The notes beneath the pieces are model-generated. The model did no database searches. It worked only from the letters and a program-made list of their open reading frames with translations, and was not told the origin of the DNA. Of a stretch of DNA of 64,000 bases, positions 60,303 through 64,000 are shown one piece after another (positions within the stretch are counted from its first letter, which is position 1; the number at the start of each line of letters is the position of its first letter). The stretch comes from Ciona intestinalis. Taxonomy: Eukaryota; Chordata; Ascidiacea; Phlebobranchia; Cionidae. Where the stretch lies: assembly GCF_000224145.3 (NCBI RefSeq), contig NW_004190506.2, positions 677,517 to 741,516 on the forward strand. Direction: 5' to 3'. The translations under genes and the position numbers were made by a program.

Positions 60303-62880
60303 TCAGTAATGGCTTTTGGAAACTGTATGGTTAATAACTGATGTCAGGTTGCTTGGCAAGGGATATGAGAACATTTTGAAATCAGTTATGTATTTCTCAA
60401 CAAATTGTCGGAATAGTGAAGGTTGTATCAACGAGAAGTAATGCTGAATGTAGTTATGTGAGGTAGGCTTGTACCAAGGCTGACGGTGAGGAAAATGAAG
60501 ATTTTTTGGGGCGTTTATTGCTCGAAGAACAATCTAAGGACCAAATAAGCAAATGATGTTGGGATCTGGTGCTTAAAACGTAACCGACAAAAATCTCCTC
60601 CAACCAATTTTTCAGAAAAAAGATATATATATATTTTTTTTTTCAGACAGTACCGCAACAAGATAAAAATATTTTTCATAAATCTTTGGCTGTGCCACTG
60701 TGTAGTGATATTAGTCTTATAGTGTAAAAGATCTCACCTCTGCCTCTTCTTCTATGTTGTTATATGTTCCAATAAAATCATAGGAAATTGCACAAGGCTG
60801 ACATAACGTGGACATTGGCATCCAATGTTCATTCATATCAGTTTCATCAATACCAGTTGAAATATATTTTAAAAAATCAACAAACGTAACATCATCACCA
60901 GGAAATTTTCCACGGTACTAAAATTTTAAAAATATGCAACAAATATTATTATTATGCACTACACACAGTGTAGAATTTGATCTAATGATAATGTGGTGTA
61001 ATTAATACATTCAATTTAAATAAAAGACTGACAATGCCATTTAGGCAAAATATATGTATTTTGTTATAAATTAGTTCGAATTGATTTTTGCCTGCTATGT
61101 TTTCGTACCATCAAATCTTTATTCTATTGTAATTAATATTAGCGTCAAACTTTTTATAAACATTACATATTCTAAAAGCCTATTTAAACAGTATTAGTTG
61201 TAACATGTTATAGCCTGAGGTGGCTGATTAGATTAGCATTTAAAATTTTCAATTTTCTTACTTGTTCTGGTTGATGATACATGCTGGAGATTTTGCTTCC
61301 ATAAAGTTTATGAAACGCTTCAATTTCATTGAATTTGTTCCTATACACGGACAGCGCGCGTTCTACGGGATTTCGAACGAACATAAATTTATAATAAGTT
61401 TCAAGTCGTTCCTGTATTTCAGTCCTGTTATAATCAGAAAGATACTTGAACCCATGCACATGGTCGAGCTGGTGCACTTTGTCAGCAGAATCCACTTCTC
61501 CATACAACACCTTTATAACTTTTTTCCAGTTAGAGCATGCCACCTAGCATTCAATACAATATTAAAGGATTGATGCATGCAGTGCAGGATTAGAGAGTGA
61601 TAACATACTAACATGTGGTGAAAAAATATATACTCAGCAGGCCATCAGTCAATACTAATGGGGCCACTAGGCAGTAGATGACCAGGACTTAAGAAGGTAA
61701 TTTAAAAGGTTTTTGTTAAAATCCGTTGTAACTTTGCAGGACACTTCACAGTTTTTGGTTTTTCCAGATGACTGTTAATTTGGACAACCTATTAGTGACC
61801 ACTGGTTTGGAGCAATGTTTGTTAAGTGTCTTGTCAAAGGAAACATACGCGACAATATTAGCAGTGTTGAGCATTGACACGGTAACGTTCGGTTACAATG
61901 CAAGCGACTAAACCATTAAACCACCACTCCAGACACAACGTAATGTTAATCTAACCCCGGACAAAATCAAACTTGACACTAAATATGACCTGCCATCTTG
62001 TCTAGGCTGAATATTTATTTATTACAAGAGTAGGCTTATTATTTAGAGTGGACCTATTTAAATTTTGTAAAATGTGACAATCCATTAACAAGCATGCTAA
62101 GTGATAATTAGACCAGGTGACTTCAATATTTTTGTTGCAATAACCGTTAGTGTTAAGGATGCTATTTACCCAATTAGTGGTTTATGCAATACCTTTTCGT
62201 TTCGAATATTTAAAAAATAGGAATACCGTTAGGCAGACATTTACTGACCACATAAAAAAGCCACACATTTGCATAATGAGAATAACATTAGCTAGGTAGT
62301 AGAATGTTTTATAAAAATAATGTTTTATAACTAACCTTTGGTGTGTAGCAATATAAAAACTTATATTTGTCATTTACAATCAAGTGGGTTAAGGTTATAT
62401 GACGCTGCTTTTTCGTGAGGTTATTTAAAGTAAAAGGAAAGTTATGACGTTGGTTACATATGGTAGTTAAGCTCCTCCGTACAGCTTTGTGATTGACTCC
62501 CGAATCCTAGAAACAAAATATTTAGAGATTCGTAAAAAGGTTAAAAAATCAAAATAATCCTATAATGATACCCTATGTTAGTGCAATGATAAACTTGTGT
62601 GACTTATTACATTTGTTATATTAAAAAAACATATGAAAGTAGAAAAACATACCATGTTTACGACAGACTTTGAAATATTGCTCAATCTTTTATCATTATC
62701 TGCTTCTTTATGGACATGTAATTGAAGAGCAATAGAGTCCATACTTCTGCTGAAAAACCATCCTTTTTCAGGCTTGTTTTCAACCTCTTTGCAGCAAAAT
62801 GTGGGGTTGTATGCTATACACAAAAGGATTGGTACAGGGACGGTACACAGCAACAGAAAGTACTTCTGCATACGCCGCAT
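60303..62880 (-). CDS. Golgi carbohydrate sulfotransferase (HNK-1ST / chondroitin-4-ST family)
   Basis: Five phase-0 exons, 62653-62880, 62336-62506, 61262-61543, 60738-60917 and 60303-60533, give a 363-residue protein, the usual length for this family. It begins MRRMQKYFLLLCTVPVPILL, a short cytoplasmic tail and a signal-anchor helix of a type II Golgi protein. The 5'-phosphosulfate loop spans the exon 2/3 junction (LYCYTPK then VACSNWKK) and the 3'-phosphate site is FMFVRNPVERALSVYRNKF, both binding the sulfate donor PAPS. Later family blocks are CQPCAISYDFIGTYNNIEEE and HYFSLIQPSLFRQFVEKYIT. The acceptor sugar cannot be told from these motifs; CHST8-14 members sulfate HNK-1 glycans, chondroitin/dermatan or GalNAc. 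The second Met (MQKYF) is an alternative start. Divergent from GOPC, whose product also works at the Golgi. Confidence 0.92.
61777..61940 (-). mobile_element. SINE fragment in a sulfotransferase intron
   Basis: Minus-strand reading begins TGGTTTAATGGTTTAGTCGC, a tRNA-like start, and later has CTTTGACAAGACACTTAAC and TGCTCCAAACCAGTGGTCAC, shared with 52440-52590 and, in the body, with 17380-17700. Confidence 0.65.
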
Positions 62881-63658
62881 GTTATTAAAAGAGAACAGTC
62901 TCTGAAAACAAAACAACATTAAAAATGATTCAATAATAATCTACACACATTTAAAATAACTTAAAGGTGTGAATGTATGTTAAAATACTCTCTCTGCTTT
63001 ACCAGAAAAGTAACTTTCACTTTACCGAAAGTTTTCTGCCTATAAACACAGCTTTACTCGCCGAAATGGAGAAGAGAGAGCGCGAAAATAAGAGAGAAGT
63101 TCTTTTTATGTTATTTGTACGCATGACTGATTCTAACGTAAGAAAAAGCAAAGCATATATAATAATTAGTATACATGCTTTGGAAAAAGGCAGGAAATAT
63201 TCACTTTTAGATCTTAGTTTACTCTCTCTGTTTTGTAAAACAAACATTTAATATTCCTAACTTACAGTGTTAAGGTGTTTATTTCGCTAGCGAGACGATC
63301 TTATACAAGCTAAAATATTCGCTTCGTCAATTTGTTTTGTACAGTATGTTTTTCAAGCATCGCTCTCTTGAAAAATTACACCAGTCGGGATTTTGTGACG
63401 TCACGACTCGGGTTTCACGAAATTTGTGGCCAGGCTTCAAACGTTTTATTTAAATAAACACAGTTGTATTGACTATTACTTGTAACTGTAAGCGTCATGT
63501 TGTGTATTGGCCGTTGTAGCTGAAGTGGGAAGTTTCTTTTTGTGCATTTATTTATAATTTTGTTATATGCAAAAGGTATGCGGTGAAGCACAGAATACGT
63601 CAGTATTGTGACGTGGACGCTATATAGTAGGTATACAGCAATACAACAGTGCTTAAAA
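62881..63658. promoter_or_regulatory. Divergent promoter region between sulfotransferase and GOPC
   Basis: About 780 bases between two divergent start codons. It includes the 5' UTR side of the sulfotransferase, a splice-acceptor-like CTTTTAATAAC-side extension upstream of its first Met, and a perfect TGACGTCA at 63396-63403. A TATATAG word at 63622 lies 35-40 bases before the GOPC start codon. Small open frames at 62973-63251 on both strands are not supported. Confidence 0.5.
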
Positions 63659-63877
63659 ATGTCTAATACTGCGGCCACGTTTCACTGCTTGGAAGTATTG
63701 GAAAAGGAATTCGATAAAGCGTTTGTTGACCTTGATGTATTGCTCGGGGAAGTAGAATTTGACGAGAGCGATGAGGTTATAGTGGAGGCTCGTGAAAAGA
63801 TGAATACTTTGAGTTCATGTTTCTCTCAGCTTTGCCACAAAACACAAACTACAGCACAGACCAATGCAAAACTGGAG
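63659..63877 (+). CDS. GOPC: GOPC first exon (Golgi-associated PDZ and coiled-coil protein), continues off the window
   Basis: Exon 1 encodes 73 residues starting [20 protein letters not shown] and ends ...[12 protein letters not shown] at a GT donor (63878). The block [19 protein letters not shown] and the following [15 protein letters not shown] match the N-terminus of human GOPC (PIST/CAL/FIG) almost exactly. GOPC has two coiled coils and one PDZ domain; it binds membrane proteins such as CFTR and Frizzled at the trans-Golgi and directs their trafficking. Only the part before the first coiled coil is in the window. Confidence 0.92.
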
Positions 63878-64000
63878 GTAGCATATTTATGTTTTATTTT
63901 TATGTTTAATTTGAGTACTTTTTGACTAATTTGCACGATTTCTTTTTTTTGTAAGACTCATTCTAATTGCACTCTTACTCAAATTAGTCCTGTACTCATT

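Overview
The window looks like nuclear DNA of an ascidian chordate, most likely a Ciona species. The reading frames are split into many short exons with canonical GT/AG junctions. The proteins are animal or chordate families (Groucho/TLE, CSN2, SMG5, a Golgi carbohydrate sulfotransferase, GOPC). The intron sequence is AT-rich and carries palindromic MITEs and tRNA-like SINEs. The species is inferred from this overall look. No viral element, CRISPR array or bacterial operon was seen.

Layout. (1) 1-9724, plus strand: the 3' part of a Groucho/TLE corepressor gene (copy 1); its first exons lie left of the window. (2) 10547-26175, minus strand: an array of three apparently complete genes for a protein kinase joined to an IRE1/RNase L-type KEN ribonuclease domain (KEN1, KEN2, KEN3), a fourth gene seen only as its 5' half beside an assembly gap (KEN4), and a decayed kinase fragment near 15.8 kb. 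(3) 26718-30151, minus strand: COP9 signalosome subunit 2. Two extra copies of only its 3' end sit upstream of KEN1 and KEN2, so the array appears to have grown by duplicating a 'KEN gene plus CSN2 tail' unit. (4) 30634-31056, plus strand: a small coiled-coil gene divergent from CSN2. (5) 31572-44615, minus strand: a complete second Groucho/TLE gene (copy 2), tail-to-tail with copy 1. (6) 46903-58347, minus strand: SMG5, an adaptor of nonsense-mediated mRNA decay. (7) 60303-62880, minus strand: a type II Golgi sulfotransferase of the HNK-1ST/chondroitin-4-ST family. (8) 63659 to the right edge, plus strand: first exon of GOPC, divergent from the sulfotransferase.

The most striking parts are these. 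The KEN array encodes kinase-RNase proteins with no ankyrin, luminal or membrane segment before the kinase, each with a different short N-terminal region. CSN2 tails between array members record how the array grew. Near-identical patches between the two Groucho genes, plus a stranded exon end in a copy 1 intron, point to gene conversion. A MITE duplicated a splice donor of CSN2. Base composition changes sharply: CpG-rich complex sequence at about 1-6.2 kb and 34.8-50.9 kb, AT-rich CpG-poor sequence elsewhere, with one boundary cutting through SMG5.

All exon limits were read by eye from splice motifs, reading phase and remembered family sequences; no alignment or transcript data were available.
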